Below are positions 1 through 11,751 of a stretch of 64,000 nt of DNA, piece by piece. A program made the position numbers and the translations under genes. Under the pieces are notes generated by a model that had not been told where the DNA came from, ran no database searches, and saw only the letters and a program-made list of their open reading frames with translations. This stretch comes from Parastagonospora avenae f. sp. tritici 18332-5 (Eukaryota > Ascomycota > Dothideomycetes > Pleosporales > Phaeosphaeriaceae): NCBI GenBank assembly GCA_022559985.1, contig JAFJTR010000109.1:24219-88218 (forward strand). The letters run 5' to 3'. Position 1 is the stretch's first letter. The number at the start of each line of letters is the position of its first letter.

Positions 1-25
1 ATAACTTCATAATCGACCTGGGTAT

Positions 26-52
26 CACTTCACTTCACTTCACTTCACTTCA
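26..52. repeat. (CACTT)n microsatellite
   Basis: Five consecutive CACTT units are visible, followed by a partial unit, just downstream of the stop codon of the minus-strand zinc-finger gene, so probably in its 3' flank. No function is suggested. Confidence 0.9.
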
Positions 53-74
53 CGCCACGCCACACTATGCAAAC

Positions 75-1048
75 TCATAAATCAATCAGATCCGGCTCTC
101 CATCCCCGACCCCCCTCAGCAGCACAATCATATTCCCGTTCCCCGCCGCCTCCCCAATCTTCTCCCCAAACTTCAACAGCCTGCCGCCCTCGACATGGAA
201 CACGCGCAACTTCTCCTCCTCCCCGCCTCCGCGATTATTCACATTCTGCACCTGCAGCGCCTTGGCCGCGACGTCCAACACCCTGCCTACCGTCCAGTCT
301 TTATTGTAGAAGAACTTGCCCGTCGGGTACTTTGCCTTGGTGGTATCCGCGCTCGCCTCCACATGCAGATACACGCGCTTGTCCGCGGGCACACTCGCCT
401 CGCCCTTTGCCGCGCGCTTGAGCGCATTGATTTCCGCCTGCGCATTCGAGGCCGCCGTCTTACTCGCGCCGATTCCCAGAAACCCGCCGCTTTTTTTCGG
501 CGCGCGCCGCTTGTCGTCTTCCTTGCGCTTGTTCTCCGCCCACAGCTTCAATTTCTGCAGGGCACTGATGCGCGCGCCTGGCGCTGCAGCCCCGCGGCGC
601 GGCACGTTTTTGCAGTCGTGGTCTTCGGGCATGCGGTGCTTCAGGCAGTAGCTGCGGGCGCAGGTGGCGCAGTGGTTGGCGGGCATGCGCGAGGTGTTGA
701 TGAGGGTTTTGCAGGCGTGTTCGAAACATTGCTGGTCGTGGGTATAGAGCGAGGGTTTGGGCGGTAGGCTGGGGGAGGAGGACGAGTTTTGGGCGGCGCG
801 TTGGCGCGCCCAGAGGCCGGCTTGGGGGCATTTGTGCGCGTGTTCGGTGCGGTGGTCGAGGCAGTATGTTCTGGGGGTGTTAGTGGTCGGCACGATGGGT
901 TGGACAATTTGGGAGGGGAAGTGTACCCGCGACAGCTTTCACAGCGGAATGGGAGAAAGTCGAGGACGTGGCAGTATTCCATTTGGCAGTGCGCCCCGAC
1001 GGCTTCCACGTCGCCGCCCTTCATCTCGGTGAAGGTTTCCGAAGTCAT
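75..1048 (-). CDS. AN1-type zinc finger / ubiquitin-like protein (Cuz1/ZFAND1 family)
   Basis: Two minus-strand exons, 927-1048 and 75-870, joined across a 56-nt GT-AG intron (871-926), encode about 305 aa. The splice falls inside the first AN1 finger and restores its Cys/His spacing (C-x4-C, C-x2-C, C, H, H, C). A second AN1 finger follows (from CFEHACKTL to EDHDC). A Lys/Arg-rich linker then leads to a C-terminal ubiquitin-like region ending in MIVLLRGVGDGEPDLIDL. This order (two AN1 fingers, then UBL) is that of yeast Cuz1 and human ZFAND1. From family knowledge those proteins link Cdc48/p97 to the 26S proteasome during arsenite stress, in cytosol and stress granules. The start is the first ATG before the first finger. 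Assignment to the family is firm; the precise role here is inferred. Confidence 0.88.
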
Positions 1049-1970
1049 GGTTGCGACGCAAGGCTCAAGATGTTATATTGACTGAGGAAGAAGCTGACAG
1101 ATCTCCTGACGGAAGGAAAGACAGAAGGAAAAGAGACCGAGAACCCGCAAGAAGCGTCAAGAAGGCGGCGTGCTTAGGCAAACGCGCGCTGACGAAGTGC
1201 CATGCGAAGGCATGTGGCAAGCCCACGCGATATGCAGGGCACCCGCGCTAGTCTGATGGCGGTTCGTGCCGAATTATCCGCCACACTTGATCGTGAACAA
1301 CCTTGAAACAACAAAAGCCGATCTCGTTCTACTTCTTTCTGTGGCTGAGTACAGTCTACTTCGCGTCCTGGTACCGGGAGACTTGTGGACCGTGGACGAT
1401 CGACTAGCACTGGACACATCCCGAAGAGGCTTTCCCCGTGTCTATTCTCCTGCAAATCTGCCACACAGAACTCGCATATTTCTTCATGTTTCTTCTTGTT
1501 TCCTTACTTCCTGCAATCGTGCGGATCTAACACAATAGCTATCACGTCACTTCACAATCATTTGCCCGATATCGATGCGAATTCAGCCTCATTCCAATCT
1601 CATCTTTCCAGTCCCATAAGCGCATACAGTCAACAAACACACTTCCGCTCAACTCCAGTACCAACCGAGTCCTACGAATCGCCGTCCGCGTAAGCATGTA
1701 CAGTGCACCCTGACGCATCGTACTTAGAGTAAGCAGAGATACGGCACGGGTGGGCGCAGCTTGCATGTGATGTTATGCTTCCCCACATAATCAGGCAGCC
1801 GCATTCCCGCGCTGACTTCCTTGAACCATACGGACGGTCTTACGCACAGCAGTCATATCGAGACGAGACTCACACTCAATCAACGTCCACACAGTTCAAT
1901 TTCACCCTTCTTGCGGCTATCAAACCACTCTGACACCCAAACACCGAGGAACAGATCCTGCGATACCAAC
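1049..1970. promoter_or_regulatory. divergent intergenic region
   Basis: About 920 bp lie between two divergently transcribed genes and should hold both promoters. Only short overlapping frames occur, with no recognisable protein motif. I see no RNA gene or repeat here. Confidence 0.5.
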
Positions 1971-2866
1971 ATGGCAGATTCTCGAGAGCTTCATATTATC
2001 TCCAGCCTCACGTGGCCAGAAGCCTCAGTAAACACAGCCATTCAAGAAATAATCACTCTCACGTCCGCAGCCGCATCATCTACAACAATCTCAAAGACCG
2101 ACGCCCTTTCCACGCATCTTGACAACACCTGGCAAGCTCTCATGGAGCATGTTGTCGCAAATACTCAGCCATCGCAGCAGACAGCGCTGGTAGACTTCGT
2201 CCGCACCCTGCAGCAGCAGAAGGTTGTCGATCCAGCGACAGGCGATCAGTTGCGTTTCGACCCAGACTACAACAAGCTACTCTGGACAGAAGTACCCCTC
2301 TTCGGCATCAACGTTGCAGACTACTGGCACCGTGGTATGCAATCCCACATATACTACACGCCCTCACAGATCATAACTCATTATACTCAGACCCCGAAAA
2401 CGAGACCAAATATATGAACAAAGTCGCCTTCCTCGCGCAGCTAACTTCTTCTCCCGCAAACTTTGATCTCGAGCCAACGGGCCCATTCGACTTCTCCCTC
2501 TACGCCCTCTGGGACTTCCGCTCGGCGTTTGAAAATACGCGTGCACCCACCACCACTCTGCTGCACGCCGCGTCATTATGGATGATCCACGCTGCAGACA
2601 CGCTGTACGAGAATGTCCGGGCGAAGCGTGACTTCAGGCATAGGGCGAGTAATGGCAATCCTGCTAGAGAGGGCGACGCGTATCGTAAGTCGAGGAGGTG
2701 GGTTGGGTTAAATCAGGAGAGGTGGGATGTTTGGGTCGAGGGATTGGAGAATGGGAGAGCGGTTGAGGATGAGGAGGTAAGAGTGTTGGTGGAGGAAGCT
2801 TTGGGGCAGGTTGAGCGGGTGGAAAGGCAGGAGTGGAGGGTGGAGAGGGAGGAGATGTATGCTTGA
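1971..2866 (+). CDS. fungal hypothetical protein (DUF3632-like)
   Basis: Two exons, 1971-2334 and 2391-2866, joined by a 56-nt intron with donor GTATGC and acceptor CTCAG, give 279 aa in one frame. The N-terminal half is predicted mostly helical and the C-terminal quarter is strongly charged (Glu/Arg-rich). No signal peptide or membrane segment is visible. The central stretch around KVAFLAQLTS, after a WHR/DPENET splice junction, resembles the fungal helical DUF3632 family, in which a short lead segment precedes an 'N.FxAxLT' motif. That assignment rests on remembered pattern only. The start at 1971 was chosen because it opens the folded part and is preceded by CCAAC. Function unknown. Confidence 0.6.
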
Positions 2867-3717
2867 AGAGATGCTAGTAGGTAGCGTTCTTAGGCAGGTT
2901 TTACTATTAGGACTATGTGCCTTTCAGTTTCCTCGCGTCTCATCTGGGTACCGGCATTCTCGCGAATCGCTGAAATCCACACGATCTTCACAGTCGATGT
3001 ATGGCGTCCGCACTGTGTTGATTGGCAATTGTATGTAGAGAAGGTGGCATTACACGCGAGGCAAAAGACCACAAATTTTGGCAAGCCCTCTTTTCAGTCA
3101 TTTCCATCTTCGGTACCTTTCTCTGACGCCTCTGCGCAATATTGGGTCAATCTGGCTAGGTCCTCTTCGATGATCATCCCAATTTCTCTTATCTTGACGT
3201 TCTATTCTACACAAAAAATTTCGTGAAGTAGATTTGGGAATTTGGCGCTATTTGCTCGTTTGGTTCTGAGGGTGCAACTGCAAGAGGATCACTGGTCTTG
3301 CATTTCTCGTGTTCACCGCTCCAAAGTTAGGGCCTGGTACTAGCTAGATGATTTCAGTGTCCTGGGAAGGATTGATCCCGGGCTTGAGTGAGCCAAGGCC
3401 GCCATATGTCTTACCGTAATTGCACTAGCATGAGTCAGTCTCAACTGAAAGCCAGCCATAATCACAAGGTATGTGACTAACCTTGCCTCGACAAAGTGCT
3501 GTTCATGGTGAGTCCTGATTACCACAAATCTTCGCATTTGGAAAAATGACCTTGTTGTCCGTACATGGCAATGCTCATCATCACGTGAGCTGCTGATGCA
3601 CAGGCCTGCAGGCCTGTGCGCAGCAGAATTATATATAAACGCGTTCGTACGATAGATAGAACATCATCAATCTGCAACAATATACACTCGTAACTTGATC
3701 AACCATACCGTACAATA
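2867..3717. other. intergenic region ahead of transposon relic
   Basis: About 850 bp without a supportable gene. Its last part holds a 22-bp palindrome and a TATA-like element, listed separately, which probably belong to the hAT element that follows. Short overlapping frames show no motif. Confidence 0.5.
3598..3619. promoter_or_regulatory. perfect 22-bp palindrome upstream of a TATA-like box
   Basis: Bases 3598-3619 are identical to their own reverse complement, centred on CCTGCAGG. Twelve bases downstream, TATATAAA occurs at 3632-3639. The transposase relic opens about 80 bp further on. hAT elements often carry short palindromic subterminal sites bound by transposase, so this may be such a site or part of the transposase promoter. 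That is inference; the palindrome itself is certain. Confidence 0.5.
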
Positions 3718-5754
3718 ATGTACACCCACTTACTGCAACTATCGCGCTGCAGACGAAGTGCTACTAACATCCTTAATAATAACTTGCTAATAGAGCTTAT
3801 TAGTAGAGCTTCAACGCTTGAGCTTCTCAGATTAGTGAGTACAGAGGTAGAGGGCGCGTTGTGGCGATCTCCGCGCAGTGTTGCAATGTAAGCAGTTGGG
3901 AGCAGGAGATGAAGTATGATGTAAGGGGTATCGTGTTCTCATGACCGAGAGGTCTGTGATGAAGGCTTATATACATAGAGTGGTGGGCTGATTGGCTGGT
4001 GGCTAGTCCACGTGACCATACAAGGTACCCTGGGCTTACATGCAACCTACGCGATGCGGCTGTTCCACTCTATACGGCCGCAGATTGTCAACGCCTTGTC
4101 TAGCGCTGCTAGCAAAATACACATAAGCTTTGACGGCTAGACGACAAAGGGAGGGACGCGAGTTGCTCACTTTGCCACAGCATCAGGTGAGATCCACGAC
4201 CTGCCTATCGCTCTGCCGCAGCTCAACGGTGCCTACACTGGTGAGGCGATTGCTACAGCTGTTGTTGCAACACTGCAGGCATACGGGATCACGTCAGATA
4301 CGCTGGGTTACTTCGTACTCGACAATGCTAGCAACAACGACACTACGATCGCGGCTGTAGCGCGCGAGTTTGGAGACTTCAACCCGACGCAGCGCCGCCT
4401 CCGCTGCGGCCCTTATACAATCAATCTCATCGGGCAAGGGCTCCTCTTCGGAAAGGATAAGGACGCCTACAACAACGACGCCGAGCAGGTGGAGGAGGAG
4501 GAGGCGCTCATGCAACAGTGGCGAAAAAATGGCGCTCTTGGCACCCTGCTCGCCGTCATCAACTATATCAAACCCCCACAGCAGCAGCAGCTTTTTGCTG
4601 ACTGCCTGCTCGCCTCTAACAACGACCTGCCCGCCAGCGCTCGCGTTAAGATACTTCGGCCGATCAAACCCGTTATTACACGCTGGAACTTATACTACAA
4701 CGCCCTTAAGCGCGCAACTTATCTCAAAGGCGGCTTTGATCTATATATTGAAAAGCACGTAAGCCGCGTTGCCTACGAGGAGCGGCGTGGCATCAAAACG
4801 GATACACCGGCGTGGATGAGGTCAGGCGGGCTACAAGCAGCTGACTGGGCGGTGATTACTGAGTATCAACGCTGCCTGGAGCTACTCAAAATCACTACAA
4901 AAAGGTCAGAGAGCTGTGGCAAACACTATGGCAGCAACCTTGGCGCGATCTATGACATTATACCCGTTTTTGAATACTTACTCTATTAACTTTAAAAGCT
5001 AGCTGAGCCATTTGCTAATGTAGTTCTTGACGCACACGAGGAGGCGCCTGAAGATCACCTTCATATAAACCTCCGCAACGCTTGGCTGAAGGCCGAGGAG
5101 TACTACGGCAGGCTTGACGACTCACCGGTATACTACGCTGCTACCTGCCTCCACCCGTACTATAAGTACTACTGCGAGAACTCATGGGAGCACAAGGATG
5201 GCTGGCTACGCGCTGCAAACGCTGGATTTCAAGAGTTGTGGAGGTCATACAAAAAGGCGCCGCCAAGTCCTCCACCTCAGCCAACTCGTACAGGCGCTAT
5301 CGACGACGTGATTGAGGCTCTCACTGCGCGCCGCAACTGCGCAAGGAGCAGCGGCAGCGATGAGTATGATCGCTGGCGTGAGGAGGAGCCGAGCTGGAGT
5401 ACAGCAACGTATCACGCCGATGACAACGCTGTCCGATACTGGATGACGAAGGCGCCAAAATACCCACAATTGAGCCGTTTTGCAATCGATATACTGACCA
5501 TCCCAGCTTCTAGCTATGATTGCGAGCGACTATTCAGCGAGCTTGGCGATCTATTGGAGCCAATGCGCCGCGCTATCGGCAGTGAGCTGCTCGCTGCCCT
5601 CCAGCTTATACGCTCATGGACCCGCGCCGGATACACCTACGACGACGCCAGGCGTAGCAAAGATGACGGCGGTGACAGCAATATTGACGACGAGGAGCTC
5701 GCCCGCGAGTACGGTATACAAAACTGGGTAGAGGATGATTATGGCGATACCTGA
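3718..5754 (+). pseudogene. hAT-family transposase, inactivated
   Basis: One reading frame runs through most of this stretch. It holds the hAT core (HISFDG, then TTKGG, HFATASG, DLPIALPQL, YFVLDNASNND) and ends with the C-terminal dimerisation domain (IPASSYDCERLFSELGDLLEP..R). The frame is broken by TAG at 4138-4140, in place of the Trp expected in the FDGW motif, and by TAA at 4987-4989 and 4993-4995. It is also split by a 156-bp insertion at 3886-4041. The N-terminal BED zinc finger usual in active elements was not found, so the 5' part appears lost. TGG to TAG is a G-to-A change equal to CpA-to-TpA on the other strand, the RIP signature. The two TAA codons are compatible with RIP but not diagnostic. 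No convincing terminal inverted repeats or target duplication were found. Confidence 0.85.
3886..4044. mobile_element. MITE-like 156-bp insertion within the hAT relic
   Basis: The segment 3886-4041 begins ATGTAAGC and ends GCTTACAT, a perfect 8-bp inverted repeat. The trinucleotide GCA precedes it (3883-3885) and follows it (4042-4044), as a 3-bp target duplication would. Removing the segment plus one GCA (159 bp, a multiple of three) joins the flanking coding sequence in frame into a plausible hAT sequence (RSPRSVA then TYAMRLFHS). The inverted repeat can be extended outward with one mismatch, so the exact ends are uncertain. A spliced intron is less likely: GTAAGC could act as donor, but no AG acceptor near the right end keeps the frame. 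Confidence 0.5.
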
Positions 5755-6855
5755 GGCGTCGGGCAGCCGCCAGAAACTCAACACCAAAAACGCCAAGACT
5801 TTTACACAACACCAAATATTTGCAAATATACCAGAAATAACTCCTCAAACAACCAAACAAGCAAGCAAATACGCTCCCTCTGCCAAGCCTCTACCAAACA
5901 AGCAAGTATGGCGGCCTATACTTGCTTGATTTATTTGTTGCGGAGTGTGCTCGTCAAGAGGTCTGCACGAGCAGCACAACAACGACAGACAATAGACAAT
6001 ACTTTGTTTTGACTGCATTTTCTACACTGCAACATTATTTATAGTAGAATGACTATGAATCGAACTCAGATATGACTACTTGTATCTCAGAGTCATCGTT
6101 GCATGAGTGTTGCTGTTGAGTCCGATAGCTGTTTCTTGCGCCGTGCGTAAGGTGAACGTTATATTGTGGTTACACAAAAGTTACAGAAGCGTAGATAGGC
6201 TGTTTACTGCGTCATGTAATTCAAATAGCACGTTACAGTTTCATGGCTATTTAAGTAGTGATGAAGACTGAGTGAGACTTATGCGCCAATTGCACTAGGT
6301 GTGATTTGGTACAATCATGGAGCTTTAGACAAAGATCGACACCAACACCAAACTGCACACTTAGCTCCGAGAGGCGTCATATACGTCAGGCTCTCTCTTT
6401 ATGTACCTATCATAGTTTGAGGGACATTCCTAAGAAGCATTTATAAATCTTCTCTGGAACGAAGAGTTTGTCATCGGAAAAGTGACTCATATGCTGATAT
6501 GCTGCTAGCGATTCAAATTTACGGACCACATCTGTATACATTGTAGCAATCGCTAGAGTTAGCTACCAGCAGGTGCGGCTACACATATTGTGATTCCATG
6601 AACTATAGCCTCCTGGGTCGAGGTTGTGGTCTAAACGGAAACAAAGTCGATGACCTAAGCGGCCTGAAAGCTGACGAAAGGGGAGAATATTTTTACCACT
6701 TAGCCTCCTAGTCTGTCTGTAGTGAGATCAAGTTTGCGAGCGATGGAAGCTATACCAGATTAAGCATAGCGCACCAGTGCTAGTGTGAAAACACGCTCGT
6801 GTGATAGCTTCGCTTTCTCCTACCACACCGGACCCGTACAAATTGACAGTCCGAC
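5755..6855. other. AT-rich intergenic flank of the transposon
   Basis: About 1.1 kb with low-complexity A/C-rich sequence just after the transposase stop (repeats of CAAACAAGCAAG near 5855-5910) and AT-rich sequence beyond. It probably includes the 3' untranslated end of the hAT element and the promoter of the next gene. I see no gene. Confidence 0.45.
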
Positions 6856-8048
6856 ATGGAAGAAAAGAGCGATGCTGTTCTGGAAGGCGTCTTTGGTAAG
6901 ATCAGATGATGTCTCCACATGCTGAATACCTGCTGATCCGGCGTTGTTTAGCCGTCGAAAAACCGGCCTTCGTGTCGTCAGCAGATGTGTTGCAGAAGCT
7001 GCAATCAACCTTCGCGGTATCAAAAACTTTTGCACCACTCTTAAACAGCCAACCCAAGCGACCCAGTAAGGGTGACGATCAAGTCTTCAAAATGGGCCAT
7101 GGCGGCACATTAGACCCGCTGGCCGCCGGCATTCTGATCGTCGGAGTTGGAAGAGGGACCAAGCACCTTCAAAACTACCTGGCTTCCAGTAAGACGTACG
7201 AAACGGTGGTGCTGTTTGGTGCAAGTACCGACTCCTATGACTGCACTGGTGCGATAGATCAACGAGCGTCTTGCGAACACGTGACGAAAGAGTTGATTGA
7301 AGAGCGCCTTGCGCGATTTCGTGGGACGATCATGCAAGTTCCCCCGGTGTACTCGGCGCTAAAGATCAATGGCATCAAGGCCTGTGAATATGCGCGCGAA
7401 GGCAAAGAGCTTCCACGAGAGCTGGAGAGTCGAGAAATGAGTGTCGATGAATGCACTTTGTTAGAGTGGTACGAGGGCGGGCAGCACAGCTTCAACATCC
7501 TGGACGATGGAGGGCTTGCGCGAGCACCTGTTGCTCGTATACGACTCACAGTGTGCTCTGGATTTTATGTTCGGAGCTTCGCGCATGATCTAGGGATTAC
7601 GTGTGGGACGAGATCGCATATGGCCGCATTGCTTCGAACGAGGCAGGCAAACTTTTGTATCGGAGATCCAGAGCCTTCATCAGAACTCGTCACTGCACTC
7701 ACCTATGCCGATCTTGAAGCAGGAGAAGGCGTGTGGGGACAGAAGCTGCACCCACAGCTGGAAGCCTGGGTTGCGGCGAACCCCAAATTGACCGGGCACG
7801 TCAATGGCAGAGACTGTGATGCCAAACGAAGGTTCATGGAAGAGAAGGAACTCAGACCGAAGCAGAGATTCCGAGGTGGGTGGGTGGCGGACACGAAGAA
7901 AGAGAGGATTAAGCAACAAGGTGGGAAGTACAAGGGCAAATGGGGGCGAAAGGTGGCGAATGACAGCACTACACCAATCGACGCAAGCATCGGTGATCAG
8001 GTCCCGAAGATTTCAGAGGCAGCTTCATTGTTCCCGGCTGAAGGATGA
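6856..8048 (+). CDS. tRNA pseudouridine(55) synthase, TruB/Pus4 family
   Basis: A 40-nt first exon (6856-6895) joins exon 6952-8048 across a 56-nt intron and gives 378 aa. The join produces the start typical of the family (GVFAVEKP, followed by SSADVLQKLQ). The TruB core follows: GHGGTLDPLAAGIL holds the catalytic Asp; then GVGRGTKHLQNYL, SKTYE and the Tyr-containing QVPPVYSALKINGIKA. After FYVRSFAHDLG the C-terminus is basic, as in fungal Pus4. The enzyme isomerises uridine 55 of the T loop in cytoplasmic and mitochondrial tRNAs. An in-frame ATG lying within the intron would lose the VEKP motif, so the spliced model is preferred. A housekeeping gene marking the left edge of the accessory region. 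Confidence 0.92.
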
Positions 8049-8068
8049 TAGAGCCTCTTGACAGCTTA

Positions 8069-9638
8069 TCATGGCGTGTAAAGCCAGGGCTTCTCGCCGC
8101 CCGTCGCTTCCCATCTCCTCAACACCCTCCGATTATGGACCACGTACACAGCTTCCTGTACGATCGCAAAGATCATCCCAACGGCCACCATGATGATCTG
8201 AATCCTCAAGCCTTTGCTGTAGAATGGAACGTCGTCGCCACGGTAGTATTGCGTACCTACCATCAATCCTGAAATGGCGCTCATGACCCACATCGCGATG
8301 CTGATGCTCCTCTCGCCTGCTTCTTTGCAATTCAGCTGCACCCACGAGTTATGCACCGGATGGTACCCAATCGCAAACGCATTGACCGCTGTCCAAAGGC
8401 CCCATCGAGACCACTTCCCGACCAAAGGATGCACCGAGCGCGCAATGATCAAGACCGTCAGATAGCAGATATGAGCTATGACCACAGCTAGCCCGCGCCT
8501 GTTGGTCTTGTCGGATAGCCAGCCGAAAAAGAAGACAATTCCTAGAGCAAGGAAGCCACCGACGGACGCTAACACGTTTGCCTTAATTCGATCGAACCCC
8601 AATGCCATGATGATGGTTGGAGTGTATGTGGTGAGCGACGACCAAGTCGAGAACACAGCGAACGTGGAGAGGAAATGTGGCCAGCGACGATAGTGCTTCA
8701 CCGTCTTCCACACGAGTGAGAGCGGGATATGAAGACCTTGCGATCTGATCTTTCGGTCAGGATCGTCCAGGAGTAGACGTTGCTGGAGGGCATCGCGATC
8801 ACTTTCTTTAAATCGAATCAAGCCAGGCGAGAGGAGTGGGCGTGGCTGGTCAGGGCTCCCGGGAAGGAGAAAGAGCAATGCGACGCCGACACACATCGTG
8901 AAAATACCCTCCACTGGATGCGATCAGTCATAGGCGAAGCTGATTCGCCGCGTCTACACTTACACAAAAAGAGCCACTGCCACCCTGTCAATCCAGCTCG
9001 ACCACCCAACTTCAAGATACCGCTTGCAAGAAGCGGACTTATGGCGTTGCCGCCAAACATGCCGAAGAAGAACACCGCGACTCGCTTCGCCAGCTGACGC
9101 TTTGTATACCATGTCGAGAGCGTATAAATGCCGCCTGGGATGTATCCAGCCTCACATAGCCCGAGGAACATGCGCGAAACCAGAAAGCCGGTCTTGTCAT
9201 GTACAAAGACTTGCAATGTAGCGACAAGCCCAAAGATGATCACTTGAGTGGACATCCAGATCCGTGGTCCGATGCGCTGGAGGATGATGTTGGACGGAAT
9301 CTCGAGAACAACGATACCGAGAAACATCAGTTGGTTGCCAAGGTTGATGGTGTTTGGGTTTACGTGGATGTTCTTCGCAAAGCCATCAGTGAGTGCGCTG
9401 GCCAAGTTCATGCGATCCAGTTGGAAAACGAGTAGTCCAAGGAAGAGTAAAGGAAGGACTGTGGTATCCACCCTACACACATCAGCCATAGCTCCAAGCA
9501 CATTGACATAACACACTTCCTGTGAACTCGAAGAGCAGCGACATCGCTCACGTGATGAGAGGTATCGCTATCGCTCTGAGTAACTGCCTCGAACACACCT
9601 TTCTCTTGTGGCGCCAAATTGTCGGAATCATGCACCAT
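8069..9638 (-). CDS. MFS transporter, anion:cation symporter (ACS) type
   Basis: Three exons (9517-9638, 8964-9472, 8069-8913) with introns of 44 and 50 nt give 491 aa with about 12 hydrophobic segments. An acidic cytoplasmic N-terminus is followed by FLGLLVFQLDRMNLASAL, the TM1 motif of fungal ACS transporters (Tna1, Dal5, Vht1, Liz1 relatives). The signatures RMFLGLCEAGYIPGGIY (TM4) and FGWLSDKTNRRG (loop motif) are present. ACS carriers move organic anions such as nicotinate, allantoate, pantothenate or aromatic acids across the plasma membrane. The gene diverges from a flavin monooxygenase and opens the metabolic neighbourhood, so uptake or efflux of its substrate or product is plausible. 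The substrate cannot be read from sequence. Confidence 0.9.
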
Positions 9639-10201
9639 CTTGTCGGTAGCGAGTCTGCATCCACCATCGTGGGGCAAATGCAACGATTATACAAGTTCTG
9701 TAAAGCACAAGTCATGGTCAGACCGTTGGATTTCATCATTTCACGGCACGTTCGCGACATCCTTCGCCAATATTCGGCGCTCGTCATCGGCCCATATTGT
9801 GCCGGCTACCATGCCGATAGAACGTTGAGAACTTGAATTAGACATGCCGTAACAATTTACAAGATGAGCGGCACGCGTTAAGCGAAGGCCCACGAGTCGT
9901 TATAGGATTGTTCTATGGTGTTGAGTGCTTATCAACAGGGGCCTACTCCTGATAAGACGCGATTACGCCATTTGCACAGCGCATGTCGCAAACTTCGCGA
10001 CACCATCTTTGGTATAGTCCACGAGGCTGCCACGAGTAACGCAGGGTCTCGGGATGCCGATGGAGCTGTGCTGTCGAGTTGGATTCGTCTTCAGTCAGCT
10101 CTTTTAGTTTAGTCGCATACACATCGAGATTCCTTCGAACTCACCATCGCGACTCACCTCTTTAGCCACGCTTGTGCTTGTGGACTGACAACTATACAAA
10201 G
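9639..10201. promoter_or_regulatory. bidirectional promoter region, MFS / FMO
   Basis: A 563-bp region between divergent start codons. It carries no supportable gene. Shared control of the transporter and the monooxygenase is plausible. I found no CACGTG element in it. Confidence 0.5.
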
Positions 10202-11751
10202 ATGAGAGCAGAACGTGTCGCGGTTATTGGACTGGGCCCAGGTGGCGCCATCACAATCGATGCGCTGGCGCAAGAGAAAGCATTTGGCACTATTCGCGTG
10301 TTCGAGCGGAGAGAAGCCCCAGGCGGTTGTTGGTACGTACCTAATACCTCCACCAAATCGCAACCATCTCAATATGAGGTTGTGTAACTAACTTAAGCCA
10401 CAAACATGAAAATATCTGACACCAAACAAGGCTCGAAGATGAGGATCCGCCGCCCAATCTTGACGCTTCAAAGTTTGCAGCGCTTGCTACACGTGATGCG
10501 GATCTCCCGATCTCTGTACCAGTGCGACTACCGGCAAAATCAGCTCCGTTGAGAACTCAAAGATATACCGAATCATCGGTCTACCCATATCTGGAAACGA
10601 ACGTTGACAGCAGAACGATGTCATATTCACAAGAGTCGATTCCAGGAGGTGCTAGCCCATTGTCAATATCAAAGCATGGAGAGGACACTCCCTTTCGCCA
10701 CCATTCTGTCGTGCGCAAGTGGGTCGAGTCACTTGTTCGTCGAAACGGCTATGACAACTTTGTATCCTACAACACCACGGTGGAGTTGACTGAAAAGTTC
10801 GGCGCCGAGTGGAGACTGGTGTTGAGGAAACCAAGTGCAGCGACTGGAGAAGACGAGTGGTGGGAAGAGCGATTTGACGCAGTTGTTGTCGCAAGCGGAC
10901 ACTTCAACGTGCCATATATCCCCCATATTGACGGCCTAGCCGATTTCGAAAGAGCACGACCAGGTAGCGTGAAGCATAGCAAGATGTTCCGCGGGAGAGA
11001 TGCCTACCGAGGGAAGAAGGTGATTGTGGTGGGTGCGTCCGTCTCGGGAGCAGATATTGCCTACGATCTCATCGGCGTGGCTCACGATCCAGTCTACGCC
11101 GTTGTGCTAGGTCACAAAGCCAATGGATACTTTGGGGACGTAGCATTCCAGCATCCTGGGATAGCCAGAAAGCCATCCATATCACATATTACCTCGACCA
11201 ATGGCGAGCGAACAGTACATTTTGTCGACGGCACGTCAATCCGCGACGTCGATGAAATCATCTTCGGAACCGGTTACTCCTGGTCGGTCCCATTCCTACC
11301 GCAAGTCAAAGTCCGCAACAATCGTGTCCCAGGGTTGTACCAGCATGTTGTATACCAGGAAGACCCGACTCTTCTCTTCATCGGCGCAGTCGGTGCAGGT
11401 CTGACCTTCAAAGTTTTCGAATGGCAAGCGGTACTGGCAGCGCGTATCTTGGCTGACCGCGCGACGCTTCCACCACTGGAAGAGCAGCAACAATGGGAGA
11501 AGGACAGAATCGCGAAAAAGGGCGATGGACCTGGTTTTACGCTAATCTTCCCCGATTTTGAAGAGTACTTTGAGACGGTGAGAAAATTGGCGGGTGAGCC
11601 GAAAGATGGCAAGGGACGAAGTTTGCCGCCGTTCGACAAGGAGTGGTTTGAAGTATTCATGGCGGGACATGAGAGGAGAAAGAAGTGGTGGAGGGAAGAA
11701 AACGAGAGAGCAAGGCTGAGAGAAGTCGAAGCTCCTAGATCACTGCTGTAG
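10202..11751 (+). CDS. flavin-containing monooxygenase (FMO-like)
   Basis: Two exons, 10202-10332 and 10431-11751, joined by a 98-nt intron give 483 aa. The N-terminal FAD site is VIGLGPGGAITIDAL (GxGxxG), followed by the family sequence ending APGGCW/LEDEDPP across the splice. A second Rossmann motif, VIVVGASVSGADIAYDL, is the NADPH site. The FMO-type segment (GSVKHSKMFRG) lies just before it, and IIFGTGY matches the conserved 'ATG' motif. Such enzymes oxygenate N or S atoms, or carry out Baeyer-Villiger type reactions, with NADPH and O2. It sits head to head with the ACS transporter. The class is certain; the substrate is not. Confidence 0.9.

Noticed and set aside
3886..4044. An intron in the hAT transposase gene
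   Set aside because: GTAAGC could be a donor, but none of the AG sites before 4044 rejoins the transposase frame, whereas removing the inverted-repeat segment does.
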